A DNA stretch of 18,317 nt. Origin: Candidatus Bruticola papionis (GTDB taxonomy: Bacteria > Vulcanimicrobiota > Xenobia > Xenobiales > Xenobiaceae). The position numbers were made by a program, and so were the translations under genes. This document shows positions 1 through 7,085 of this stretch, piece by piece. The stretch is from NCBI GenBank assembly GCA_002407045.1, contig DHKB01000025.1, positions 38,451-56,767 on the forward strand, in the 5' to 3' direction. The notes beneath the pieces are model-generated. The model saw only the letters and a list, made by a program, of their open reading frames with translations, did not search any database and had not been told where the DNA came from. Every line of letters starts with the position of its first letter. Positions within the stretch are counted from its first letter, which is position 1.

Positions 1-405
1 TATGCCTAACTCTTTCATCTTGGCTTGCAGCTCTTTGCGGAAAGGCAGAGGCTTTACATTCTCTTCGCCGCGAACATTGCGCACTGAGGCCATCAGGAAG
101 TTGCCCAAGGACACGCCCGGAATGGAAGTAGGATACTGGAAAGCCAAAAAGACGCCGCGTTTGGCACGTTCATTGGCTGGCATGTCCTGGATTTCCTCAC
201 CCTTAAAGATGATCTTGCCTTCAGTTACTTTGTAATTGGGATGGCCCATGATCGTATTGGACAAGGTGGATTTGCCGGAACCGTTGGGGCCCATCAAGGC
301 ATGTACTTCTCCTTGATTGATAGTTAAATTTAAACCTTTGAGAATTTCTTTTTCACCAACCGAAACGTGCAAATTCTTAACTTCAAGTAATAAAGAATTG
401 GACAT
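1..405 (-). CDS. sufC: Fe-S cluster assembly ATPase SufC (5' part, cut by window edge)
   Basis: ABC-type ATPase of the SUF Fe-S cluster assembly system; in the family it binds the SufB/SufD scaffold in the cytoplasm and drives cluster assembly. The visible 135 residues start MSNSLLLEVKNLHV and carry the Walker A motif GPNGSGKST (residues 39-47), a Q-loop in FLAFQYP (Q90), and the SufC-typical stretch beginning PTSIPGVSLGNF after it. The ABC signature, Walker B and C-terminus lie off the left edge. The ATG at 405-403 is preceded by a GTGAGG-like ribosome binding site. It reads leftwards, divergent from the EIIC region, so it is probably the first gene of a suf operon whose remaining members are outside the window. 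The SufC assignment is firm; operon content is inference. Confidence 0.95.
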   Translation of the reverse strand, partial: MSNSLLLEVKNLHVSVGEKEILKGLNLTINQGEVHALMGPNGSGKSTLSNTIMGHPNYKVTEGKIIFKGEEIQDMPANERAKRGVFLAFQYPTSIPGVSLGNFLMASVRNVRGEENVKPLPFRKELQAKMKELGI

Positions 406-516
406 AATTGCCTCACTTGCTTATTCTAATGCGCCCGGTTTATTCACACCTTTTCCTCTTTACCCTGCCTAGTAAGTTGCCTTGTTAAAAAAATATTATT
501 AAAAAGGAGGAATTTT

Positions 517-748
517 ATGAAAAACATCGGCTCTTTACAATATAAAGACGATTAAAAAGGTAGCAATTACTTTGTCCCTGAGCTCGCCTTAAGCAATTGG
601 CTTAGAAATATTTGTTTTTATCAAGGCTGCAGATAGCGCAATAAAGGGCGAAAAGTTTTTTGCATACCAGTTATTTGGGACTTCTGTTTGCATGCCATTT
701 TTCATTTGGTTAGAATGGAGACCTTCAGGCAATTTGGGTAAAAGGTGA
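517..748 (+). pseudogene. Decayed small membrane-protein gene upstream of EIIC
   Basis: A strong ribosome binding site (AAAGGAGG, 503-510) precedes ATG 517, but that frame ends after 12 codons (MKNIGSLQYKDD, stop 553-555). The adjacent frame then reads a plausible product: KTIKKVAITLSLSS up to about 587, an in-frame stop TAA at 590-592, then AIGLEIFVFIKAADSAIKGE, two lysine/phenylalanine-rich residues' worth of linker, and a second hydrophobic stretch ending FFIWLEWRPSGNLGKR with TGA at 746-748. The composite would be about 75 residues with two membrane segments. Its final TGA overlaps the GTG start of the EIIC gene (GTGA, 745-748), the usual arrangement for translationally coupled genes. One frameshift between about 520 and 552 plus one stop are needed, so I read it as a pseudogene. 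Sequencing error or recoding are alternatives. The family is not recognised. Confidence 0.5.
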
Positions 749-2097
749 CAGATTTGAAAAAAGAGGATACTGCTTTACAAGAACAGAGTTTTATGGTCAA
801 GTGCGTTGAACTATTGGAAAAGTTCGCTACTCAGCGCCATGTTTTAGCTTTAAGAGACGGAATGTTAGGCTCGGTACCCATTATTTTGGTGGGCAGCACT
901 TTCTTACTTTTTGGAGCTCAGGGAGAAGTTCTGACACAATATTTCGGTGGGGAAGTGGCTTGGTTGCCCAACTTAGTCGATACTTCTTTTGGACAATGGT
1001 ATTTAGCTAATTCGTACGATTTTTATATCCCTTATCGCTTAACGATGGGGCTGCTGGGGTTATATATAGCCTTTACGATAGCTACAGCTTTGGCTAAACA
1101 ATACAACATGGCTCCGGTGCCGCAAGGCTTGGGAGCTGTGGCCGCTCTTTTAGTAACCAAAGCTCCCAGCAAGGTTGTTTTCACTGAGGGTGAAGGGGCT
1201 CAGTGGGCCATTCCTCTTAAACCATTCGGGCCAGAAGGCATCTTTTTGGCCATTGTTGTGGCCATTTTTATGGTGGAGCTGTCGCGCCTTTTCTTGCGCC
1301 CCGATCGTCCTAAGGCCGAGCAAGATGAAGTGAGCAAGAGCATTCCCCCAGCGGTTACAGAGGCTTTTTCCGGCTTTTTGCCCATGTTGGTAGCTGTCAG
1401 TATCATCTGGTTAGTCAGCCACGTATGTGACTTTAATATAAATGATGGAGTCCTTTGGCTTATGTCTCCTTTGGCCAATATGGGCGACACTCTGACAGCC
1501 GTTGAAGCTAGCAACTTTTTCCTGCATCTTTTTGCTGTGGCTGGCATTCATGGTATTTCTGTTATCAATGCTGTCATGTTGCCACTTTGGCAGCAATTTG
1601 TGGCCGCCAATGCCGAAGCGCATAGCGCCGGTTTGCCTCTGCCTCACGTAACCGCTTATCCTTTCTATCAGTGGTTTATTTGGATTGGCGGTTCCGGAGC
1701 TACTTTAGCGCCTACTTGTTTGCTTTTCTTCTTCAAAAATGGTCACTTTCGCAAAGTCGGCAAGATCGCGATTGTGCCCGCCCTCTTTAATGTCAATGAG
1801 CCTTTCCTTTTTGGCTTGCCAGTTATCGCCAACCCCATTTTGGCTGTACCTTGTATCGTGGCTCCTATGATTTGCGGTTTTATTGCTTGGTATGCTGTAA
1901 GTTGGGGCTTGGTTAGTGCTCCTTTTATTGAAGTGCCATGGGTCATGCCGGGTTTTTTAGGGGCCATTCTTTCTACACAAGACTGGCGCAGCTTGGTGCT
2001 TTTTGCCGTTAATTTCTGTGTGAGCGGCGCGGTTTGGTTGCCCTTTTTGCGTTATACCGATAAACATGAAGAGCTTGGCAAGCAACCTAAAAGGTAG
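745..2097 (+). CDS. PTS transporter subunit EIIC, lactose/cellobiose (CelB-like) family
   Basis: Integral membrane sugar-translocating subunit of a phosphotransferase system, 450 residues, normal for a stand-alone EIIC of the Lac family. About ten hydrophobic segments span the protein, starting at residues 35-57 and 100-118. The substrate-site hallmarks are present: AVAGIHGISVINAV (residues 264-277, with H269-G270) and ALFNVNEPFLFGLPV (346-360), plus YPFYQWFIWIGGSGATL (305-321). The GTG start at 745 overlaps the stop of the upstream decayed gene and lacks its own clear Shine-Dalgarno sequence, which fits translational coupling; the next in-frame ATG is at 793. No EIIA, EIIB, glycosidase or regulator gene lies alongside, so partners must be encoded elsewhere. 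Sugar specificity cannot be read from the sequence; beta-glucosides such as cellobiose or chitobiose are typical of the family. Confidence 0.88.
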   Translation: MTDLKKEDTALQEQSFMVKCVELLEKFATQRHVLALRDGMLGSVPIILVGSTFLLFGAQGEVLTQYFGGEVAWLPNLVDTSFGQWYLANSYDFYIPYRLTMGLLGLYIAFTIATALAKQYNMAPVPQGLGAVAALLVTKAPSKVVFTEGEGAQWAIPLKPFGPEGIFLAIVVAIFMVELSRLFLRPDRPKAEQDEVSKSIPPAVTEAFSGFLPMLVAVSIIWLVSHVCDFNINDGVLWLMSPLANMGDTLTAVEASNFFLHLFAVAGIHGISVINAVMLPLWQQFVAANAEAHSAGLPLPHVTAYPFYQWFIWIGGSGATLAPTCLLFFFKNGHFRKVGKIAIVPALFNVNEPFLFGLPVIANPILAVPCIVAPMICGFIAWYAVSWGLVSAPFIEVPWVMPGFLGAILSTQDWRSLVLFAVNFCVSGAVWLPFLRYTDKHEELGKQPKR

Positions 2098-2125
2098 GCG
2101 AAAAAAACTCGCCATAAAAATGAAA

Positions 2126-2149
2126 ATAGCGCAGCGGATTGCGCACTAT
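2126..2149 (-). terminator. Possible terminator of the Nudix/ybeY/pgpH transcription unit
   Basis: Between the convergent EIIC and RNase H-Nudix genes there is a hairpin with 5-bp arms GCGCA and TGCGC around a 6-nt loop, extended by ATA/TAT across a 2-nt bulge. On the minus strand it is followed by TTTTC and a further T-rich stretch, giving a modest intrinsic-terminator shape for leftward transcription. A second weak 5-bp stem (GGCGA and TCGCC, 2097-2113) lies closer to the EIIC stop without a T-run on the plus strand. Confidence 0.4.
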
Positions 2150-2161
2150 CTCAAGTTCAAA

Positions 2162-3049
2162 CTAAATCAGTTTGGCGGTATGCAAAATCCGCTTAGCTTG
2201 TTGCAAAATATTCTTTTCGCTCTGATAATAGAGTTTGCGCCAGGCCTCACCAAAATCAAACCAGGCGACTTCTGAAGCTTCGCCGTCTGGAGTGGAGGCA
2301 TTCTCTTGAATAAGTGGCATAAGAAAGAAAGTGACCAACTTATAATAGAGAGTGCGGTTATCTCGCCAGTAAAAATAATATTCTATTTGATCGATACGTT
2401 CGGCAATTGTAGCCAAGTGGCCGGTCTCTTCCAACACTTCTCTAGTAGCGGTCATTTCCCAAGTTTCGCCACTTTGTACTCTGCCCTTAGGTAAGGCCCA
2501 AACGGCGCCGCCTTTTTTAGCAATAAGGCAAACCTTGAGTTTGTCTCCTTCCTGTTTGTAAAGGACTCCGCCGGCCGATTGTTGGATTGCGTGATGGCTT
2601 TTGGCTTCTTGTTTGTCTTTCTCGTCGGCATTTACAACTGCGGTGTCTGCGGGAGGACGCAAACTGGCTTCTAAAGCCAAAGTAATAACTTTGCTCGGCT
2701 TAAGACTGTCATATAAGGCGAAATTTACTTTTAAAGAGCGAGCCAAGCGCCGGGCTCTTTTATGCAAACCTAAAATGCTCAAGTCGTCTATGGTGGGGTT
2801 GTGCAACAGACTGCGAATCATTTTAGCGCTATTTAAAAGTATCTTGACTTGCGTGTATTTGTGCTCGGAAGCCCACAATAAGGCCATAATTACCGCTTGG
2901 TATTGCGCTTGTGCGGTAGTAGCGATACCTATGTTTTCGGACACGAGCACGCGGCCTCCGTCTGGAGTTTCGATAACCAGACCGACGCCGGCGCTCCCCG
3001 GATTGTTGCGGGCTGTTCCGCAAGTATGTATAACTAAACCTTGTGTCAC
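2162..3049 (-). CDS. Degenerate RNase H-like domain fused to a Nudix hydrolase
   Basis: 295-residue two-domain protein. Residues 1 to about 130 have the RNase HI fold pattern: the first-strand motif HTCGTARNNPGSAGVG (8-23) matches the family's TDGA-xx-NPG-xxG, TTAQAQYQAVIMAL (44-57) matches the second motif, and VKILLNSAKMI (68-78) the third. The acids expected there are C10, Q49 and N73, so catalysis by this domain is unlikely. A charged linker (about 135-152) leads to a Nudix domain with an intact GX5EX7REUXEEXG box at residues 189-210 (G189, E195, R203-E204, E207-E208), preceded by WALPKG. That box plus YYKLVTFFLM resembles dinucleoside-polyphosphate hydrolases, but the substrate is inference. 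The GTG start is six bases after the ybeY stop, so the two are probably cotranscribed; starting later would remove the RNase H motif. Confidence 0.85.
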   Translation of the reverse strand: MTQGLVIHTCGTARNNPGSAGVGLVIETPDGGRVLVSENIGIATTAQAQYQAVIMALLWASEHKYTQVKILLNSAKMIRSLLHNPTIDDLSILGLHKRARRLARSLKVNFALYDSLKPSKVITLALEASLRPPADTAVVNADEKDKQEAKSHHAIQQSAGGVLYKQEGDKLKVCLIAKKGGAVWALPKGRVQSGETWEMTATREVLEETGHLATIAERIDQIEYYFYWRDNRTLYYKLVTFFLMPLIQENASTPDGEASEVAWFDFGEAWRKLYYQSEKNILQQAKRILHTAKLI

Positions 3050-3055
3050 TTTGGC

Positions 3056-3637
3056 TTACTTGGCGTAGACTTCAGCCGCCATTTTAGGAATTGAATTAAA
3101 GCCCATAGCTTCGACTATAGCCAGTTCGTAAGTGCGCATAACTTGGCGAGTCTCTTCGGTGGGATGGTCGAAGCCGACTAAGTGGAGCATGGCATGGGCT
3201 ACAAGCCAAGCGATCATATGGCGCAAACTGATTCCGTCTTCTTTAGCCTGGCGCTTAGCTGTATCTAAGCTGATTACAATTTCGCCTAAGTACAAGTGTA
3301 CGTCTGGGTAAATGAGCAAAGCCGGTTCGTCTTCCCAAGCCGGAAAACTTAAGACGTCGGTGGGGGAGTTTACTTGGCGGAACTCTTTATTTAGGGCGTG
3401 AATGGCCGGATCGTCGACAATAGAAAGCTCAACTTCAAATTTGCGTTGGTCTATGGTGTCGGCACTTTCGCCTTCGCCGACCATTTTACCCAAGCACTTG
3501 AATAAACCGATTTTTTGATCGATTACGCGCACAGCCTCATAAACGGCTTGGCGATAGAAGCTCTTGGAAACTTCAGCAAAATTTTCTTTGGTTTTATTGA
3601 AAAGTTCTGTTCTTACTTTTAATGAACGTCCACGCAT
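3056..3637 (-). CDS. ybeY: Endoribonuclease / rRNA maturation factor YbeY
   Basis: Single-strand-specific metal-dependent endoribonuclease involved in 16S rRNA 3'-end processing and ribosome quality control, cytoplasmic. The 193-residue product carries the UPF0054 zinc motif HxxxHxxxxxH as HAMLHLVGFDH near residues 147-157, preceded by the conserved VNSPTDVLSFPAWE and LGEIVISLDTAKRQA stretches. It is somewhat longer than the usual 150-165 residues because of an N-terminal stretch of about 35. The ATG has a good GAGGAG ribosome binding site about nine bases upstream. It lies downstream of pgpH, as in many Bacillota (pgpH/yqfF then ybeY), and is followed after six bases by the RNase H-Nudix gene. 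Confidence 0.95.
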   Translation of the reverse strand: MRGRSLKVRTELFNKTKENFAEVSKSFYRQAVYEAVRVIDQKIGLFKCLGKMVGEGESADTIDQRKFEVELSIVDDPAIHALNKEFRQVNSPTDVLSFPAWEDEPALLIYPDVHLYLGEIVISLDTAKRQAKEDGISLRHMIAWLVAHAMLHLVGFDHPTEETRQVMRTYELAIVEAMGFNSIPKMAAEVYAK

Positions 3638-3693
3638 TTTAGGCAGCTCCTCACAGTGAAAAAACGACTACCAAAACCAACTCGGGCTGATCC

Positions 3694-3726
3694 GCTTTTT
3701 CGACTTTTTCGAAAAACGCTTTTTCC
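3694..3726. repeat. A/T-rich hairpin repeats in the pgpH-ybeY spacer
   Basis: The 125-nt gap between pgpH and ybeY contains an 8-bp inverted repeat, TTTTTCGA (3696-3703) and TCGAAAAA (3709-3716), with a 5-nt loop. An overlapping GAAAAA/TTTTTC stem lies at 3711-3725. Read on the minus strand this gives three near copies of GAAAAAG(T)CG. It could act as an RNA structure or weak attenuator between the two genes. No classical GC stem with U-run is present, so I do not call it a terminator. Confidence 0.4.
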
Positions 3727-3762
3727 AGGATAATTTCTCTTGTCTCCCTAGCTAAACCCTCC

Positions 3763-5943
3763 CTAAGATTCTGCCTTTTTTGCTTCTACCGCTGTTTTTG
3801 CTTGGGAAACTGCAGGGGAAGCTGAAGCTGATTGAGATGCTGGGGGCGCCGAAGTTGCTGAGCGTTTACCCATAGTTTTTGAATCTGGATAAGCGACGCG
3901 ATTGTGGTAATGGCTAGTAAGAGAACGCAAGATTGAAGCTTTAACCGTATTAATATCGCGCATTGAAAGAGGACATTCGTCTAACTGGTGGTTGTTAATG
4001 ATGCCGCCCACGATTTTGTCGATTAAATTCTTTAAATTTTCCCTGTTAGGTACTGGCAAAGTGCGCGAGGCGGCTTCTATACCGTCGCACATCATAACGA
4101 TAGCTGTCTCTTTAGACTGTGGACGCGGCCCCGGATAGCGAAAATCTTCGGCAAAAACGGGTTCATCATCTTGCATTTTAGCTTTTTGATAGAAGAAAGA
4201 GGCTAAATTTGTACCATGATGCTCAGGGATAAATTTGGCTATTTCTGGGGGTAATTTATACTTTTTGGCCATTTCTTGACCGAGCTTAACATGGGAAATT
4301 ACGATCATAGCTGACAGAGCTGGAGGCAATTTGTCGTGAGGATTTTCATGGCCGGTTTGGTTTTCGACGAACATATTAGGCTGTCTCATTTTGCCTAAAT
4401 CGTGATAATAGGCACCGGCTCGGCACAACATGCTGTCGGCACCTATGGCTTGAGCGGCCGCCTCGGCTAAGTTGGCTACCATAATGGAGTGCATATAGGT
4501 TCCTGGAGCTCTGTTGAGCAATTCGTGCAAAGCTGGTTCATTAGGGTTGGCTAATTCTAAGAGACGAATATGGGTAGTTACTTTGCAAGCACCTTCCAAG
4601 AAGGGCAAAGCTCCGGAGGCGATTAAAGCGGGGAGTAAACCGTTAAGTCCGCCGTAAAAGAGAGCGCAAATAGCCAGTTCTTCAAAACTGTCGCAATTGT
4701 TTAAAGCAAAGATGGCCACCACCAGCACATTTATAGCCCAGACCCAGAGCGAAGCGGTTACGACGTTCCAACGTTTGTTGGCATTTTGTACCGCTAAAGC
4801 ACCAACCATACCTGTAATAAGCACAGATATAGTTGCTTCCAAGGTGTTGGTCATGATCCCCGAATAGATGCCCAGCATGCAAACGATCATCAAAGAGAGG
4901 CGTGGATCGGCCAAAATGGAAATTAACATACTGGTAAAAGCAATAGGCAACAAGTAAGGCGAAAGCATGGTCGTATAGCGGGAAATGACCATAAACGCGA
5001 CGCAAAGAAAAGCCACACCAAATACTAAACGCAAATTGTTGTAGAATTGCGGAATATAAAGTCTTATATAGTAATTGGCCAAAATTTGCATGACCAACAC
5101 CATGGTGCAATATATAAAGAGGGCACTCCAAGTTATGCCTTTTTTGTAGACGCCTAACGCTTCCAAAACTGGCACATCGTGTTCACCCACAATATCGCCT
5201 TCGCGAATGACAATCTGGCCGGGAATAATTGTTTTAGTAATGGGCTCTACTTTGTCACTAGCTTGAATTTTTGCTTGTTGAGTGGCATTGTAGTCGATAA
5301 ATTTATTGGGAACGAGGGCTGCTCTAGCCAATTCGGCGTCTATAGAGGCGTTGGCTTCAGTGAGGCCAGGCAAAGCTCGGGCCTCTTGCTCAATGCGTTT
5401 GTAAGCTGCATCTATTTCATCTTCGCGCACGCCGGTTTGCATAACTACGCCGAGAATGTGCTCACTGTTGGTATAATATTGCTCTAAGGCCGGAACACTT
5501 GCGCTAAGCAAAGTCTTTACTGTGGCCAGTCCTAAATCTAAAGGCACTTGTGCGGAGACATCGGCTACTTCTTTATCAGTAAATTTGCCGGAAGCATGTC
5601 CTCTCTGGGCTTCGCGAATAATATTGAAAGTTTGGCTAATCTTATTTTTGCTTATTTCTAAAGATTGGGGGCTGATATTTTCAATGGAAGCAACTTGGGC
5701 AGCGGCTTGCTCCTTAGCTTTATGCCAGCGCTGTTCGTCTATAATTTGCACTGAACGTGAAGCTTTTATATCCCAGGGAGCCGGTTTGCCCACTTCGACT
5801 CTATTTATGTTAGGCAAATCGGTCACTATAAGCATAGCTACAGAAATAATATAGACAAAAATGCCGATACCTAAGCAAATGAGTTTGTTACGGTCGTGCA
5901 TAGACTGTAATGTATCTTTTATCTTAGCCAAAAAAATCGCCAT
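3763..5943 (-). CDS. pgpH: 7TM-HD cyclic-di-AMP phosphodiesterase PgpH
   Basis: Membrane-bound phosphodiesterase; characterised PgpH proteins hydrolyse the second messenger c-di-AMP. The 726-residue architecture is complete. There is one N-terminal membrane segment (21-40), an extracytoplasmic 7TMR-HDED-type domain (about 45-265), seven hydrophobic segments (about 272-447), and a cytoplasmic HD domain (about 470-690). The HD metal ligands are visible as H485 in TYMHSIM, H514-D515 in YYHDLGK, H575-H576 in PEHHGT and D620 in MMCDGIEA. The last 35 residues are a low-complexity Ser/Ala tail. It is upstream of ybeY, as expected from other Bacillota, although phoH, often the preceding gene, is absent and an unrelated gene is divergent instead. 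The ATG at 5943 has only a weak ribosome binding site. Confidence 0.95.
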   Translation of the reverse strand: MAIFLAKIKDTLQSMHDRNKLICLGIGIFVYIISVAMLIVTDLPNINRVEVGKPAPWDIKASRSVQIIDEQRWHKAKEQAAAQVASIENISPQSLEISKNKISQTFNIIREAQRGHASGKFTDKEVADVSAQVPLDLGLATVKTLLSASVPALEQYYTNSEHILGVVMQTGVREDEIDAAYKRIEQEARALPGLTEANASIDAELARAALVPNKFIDYNATQQAKIQASDKVEPITKTIIPGQIVIREGDIVGEHDVPVLEALGVYKKGITWSALFIYCTMVLVMQILANYYIRLYIPQFYNNLRLVFGVAFLCVAFMVISRYTTMLSPYLLPIAFTSMLISILADPRLSLMIVCMLGIYSGIMTNTLEATISVLITGMVGALAVQNANKRWNVVTASLWVWAINVLVVAIFALNNCDSFEELAICALFYGGLNGLLPALIASGALPFLEGACKVTTHIRLLELANPNEPALHELLNRAPGTYMHSIMVANLAEAAAQAIGADSMLCRAGAYYHDLGKMRQPNMFVENQTGHENPHDKLPPALSAMIVISHVKLGQEMAKKYKLPPEIAKFIPEHHGTNLASFFYQKAKMQDDEPVFAEDFRYPGPRPQSKETAIVMMCDGIEAASRTLPVPNRENLKNLIDKIVGGIINNHQLDECPLSMRDINTVKASILRSLTSHYHNRVAYPDSKTMGKRSATSAPPASQSASASPAVSQAKTAVEAKKAES

Positions 5944-6026
5944 TATGGTACTCTCGCTCGTTGTGCTACTTCCCTATTTCTAGTCATAATCAGTAAAGCC
6001 TTGCTTTCTACTTTTGTGAGATTAAA

Positions 6027-6044
6027 GCTTGTTACGCAACAAGC
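6027..6044. promoter_or_regulatory. Inverted repeat in the divergent pgpH intergenic region
   Basis: Perfect 7-bp arms GCTTGTT (6027-6033) and AACAAGC (6038-6044) around a 4-nt loop, near the middle of the 166-bp region between divergent pgpH and the 6110 gene. Position and symmetry suit a shared operator. It could also form an RNA hairpin in the pgpH leader. No matching regulator family is recognised. Confidence 0.4.
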
Positions 6045-6109
6045 GAAAAATTGGCTGCTGGCCAGGGGGGCGTGGAGAGCTTTTGGCTTAAGAGCATATA
6101 GAATGTTGT

Positions 6110-6832
6110 ATGACTAAGAAAAAAGGTTTGAAATTCCGCTATGGCGAAAGTTCCAACATGAGTGAACTTCAAAACAATCCCTGCGAATGCAAAAAAGATG
6201 AATTGCTCGAGATCTTCTTGGGCGGCGACTTAGCCTCTGCTGAGACTCCGGAAAAAGCTGTAACCGATTCTGAAAAAGCTGAGCGTGAAAAGCTTGGATT
6301 AGCTAAAGTAGCTGAAGAATTGAGTGCCAACCCTAAGTCTTTAGAGGGAATTGCCTTTGAGTTGTTGGGCAATTTGCTGTTGGGTGGTGTCAGTGTGGTT
6401 GATAAAGTTGCTGAGCTGATGATGGACAAGAATCCAGCCGGCTATGTCAATGCCATATTCAAAGCTGCCGACAGATGTACTGTTCCCTACGTAAAATTTA
6501 CTTTAGTCCGTGCTGTTTTCAGACGCTATCCCGGTCGCTATCGTCCTTATATCATGGCCTTAGGACGAGAGCTCATCTCTGGAACGTTTGACGAGCACAC
6601 TATAGACGTTACTTTATGGCTGTTGCAAAAGTTTGGAGCTGAGTTGCTTCCCGACTTGGTTTCTTTTATGCGTGCCGACGGTCATGGCCAAGAAAAAATC
6701 AAAGTTTTAACTGACGCTGTACAGTTGTTGGGCGGAGCTGCTTTACCTGTAGTAACTGCTGCTGCTGACAGTACCGATGCCGCTCTGGCTCAGGCTGGTA
6801 CCGAAGCGCTTAAACGTATCGGCCAAGTTTAA
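6110..6832 (+). CDS. Uncharacterised alpha-helical protein, possibly HEAT-like
   Basis: 240 residues, family not recognised. The N-terminal 20-70 residues are charged and contain a short cysteine pair (CEC, near residue 26). From about residue 75 onward the sequence looks like successive amphipathic helix pairs, for example DEHTIDVTLWLLQKFGAELL, then LPDLVSFMRADG, KIKVLTDAVQLLGGAALPVV and AALAQAGTEALKRIG. This suggests an alpha-solenoid of HEAT or ARM type, which would imply protein binding rather than catalysis. There is no signal peptide or membrane segment. The start is uncertain: ATG 6110 has no clear ribosome binding site, and ATG 6158 (MSELQNNPCEC) has only a weak purine stretch upstream. 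It is monocistronic, divergent from pgpH and closed by a strong terminator. Confidence 0.75.
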   Translation: MTKKKGLKFRYGESSNMSELQNNPCECKKDELLEIFLGGDLASAETPEKAVTDSEKAEREKLGLAKVAEELSANPKSLEGIAFELLGNLLLGGVSVVDKVAELMMDKNPAGYVNAIFKAADRCTVPYVKFTLVRAVFRRYPGRYRPYIMALGRELISGTFDEHTIDVTLWLLQKFGAELLPDLVSFMRADGHGQEKIKVLTDAVQLLGGAALPVVTAAADSTDAALAQAGTEALKRIGQV

Positions 6833-6867
6833 TATCGCTTATTTATATAATTGTTAATTTGTATAAT

Positions 6868-6898
6868 GGCAGCTCCAACTGGGGCTGCCCGTTTTTTT
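6868..6898 (+). terminator. Intrinsic terminator after the 6110 gene
   Basis: Nine-base-pair stem with arms GGCAGCTCC and GGGGCTGCC (one G-U pair), loop AACT, followed by CG and seven T. It starts 36 nt after the stop codon. Confidence 0.92.
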
Positions 6899-7085
6899 AT
6901 ATTGCGATAAATAGTGATGGATGTTGCATACGAGCGAATGGCCTGAAAAATGGCCTGTCGTTGAGACTCAAGGATAAGCCTTTTTTGTGGCAGATAGTAG
7001 GAAAAAAGGATATTGGGGTTGCTATTGGTGAAGTCAACCAATGACAGTATCGATAATACCTTCGTTTTTATGGAGGGCTTTTTTT
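6899..7085 (+). promoter_or_regulatory. Leader/promoter region of the oxidoreductase operon with small repeats
   Basis: This 187-nt gap holds an 8-bp direct repeat ATGGCCTG (6938-6945 and 6950-6957), a compact palindrome TTGAG-A-CTCAA (6961-6971), and an inverted repeat ATTGGT (7024-7029) / ACCAAT (7037-7042). A promoter must lie here because a terminator precedes it, but I see no convincing -35/-10 pair. The ribosome binding site GGAGGG is at 7072-7077. Confidence 0.4.

Noticed and set aside
2601..3068. 155-residue plus-strand open frame
   Set aside because: Antisense shadow of the RNase H-Nudix gene, which has clear domain motifs on the other strand.
7041..7085. Upstream ATG extending the delta-alpha subunit by 15 residues
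   Set aside because: No ribosome binding site before 7041, whereas GGAGGG is well placed before ATG 7086; the ferredoxin domain begins after the later start.
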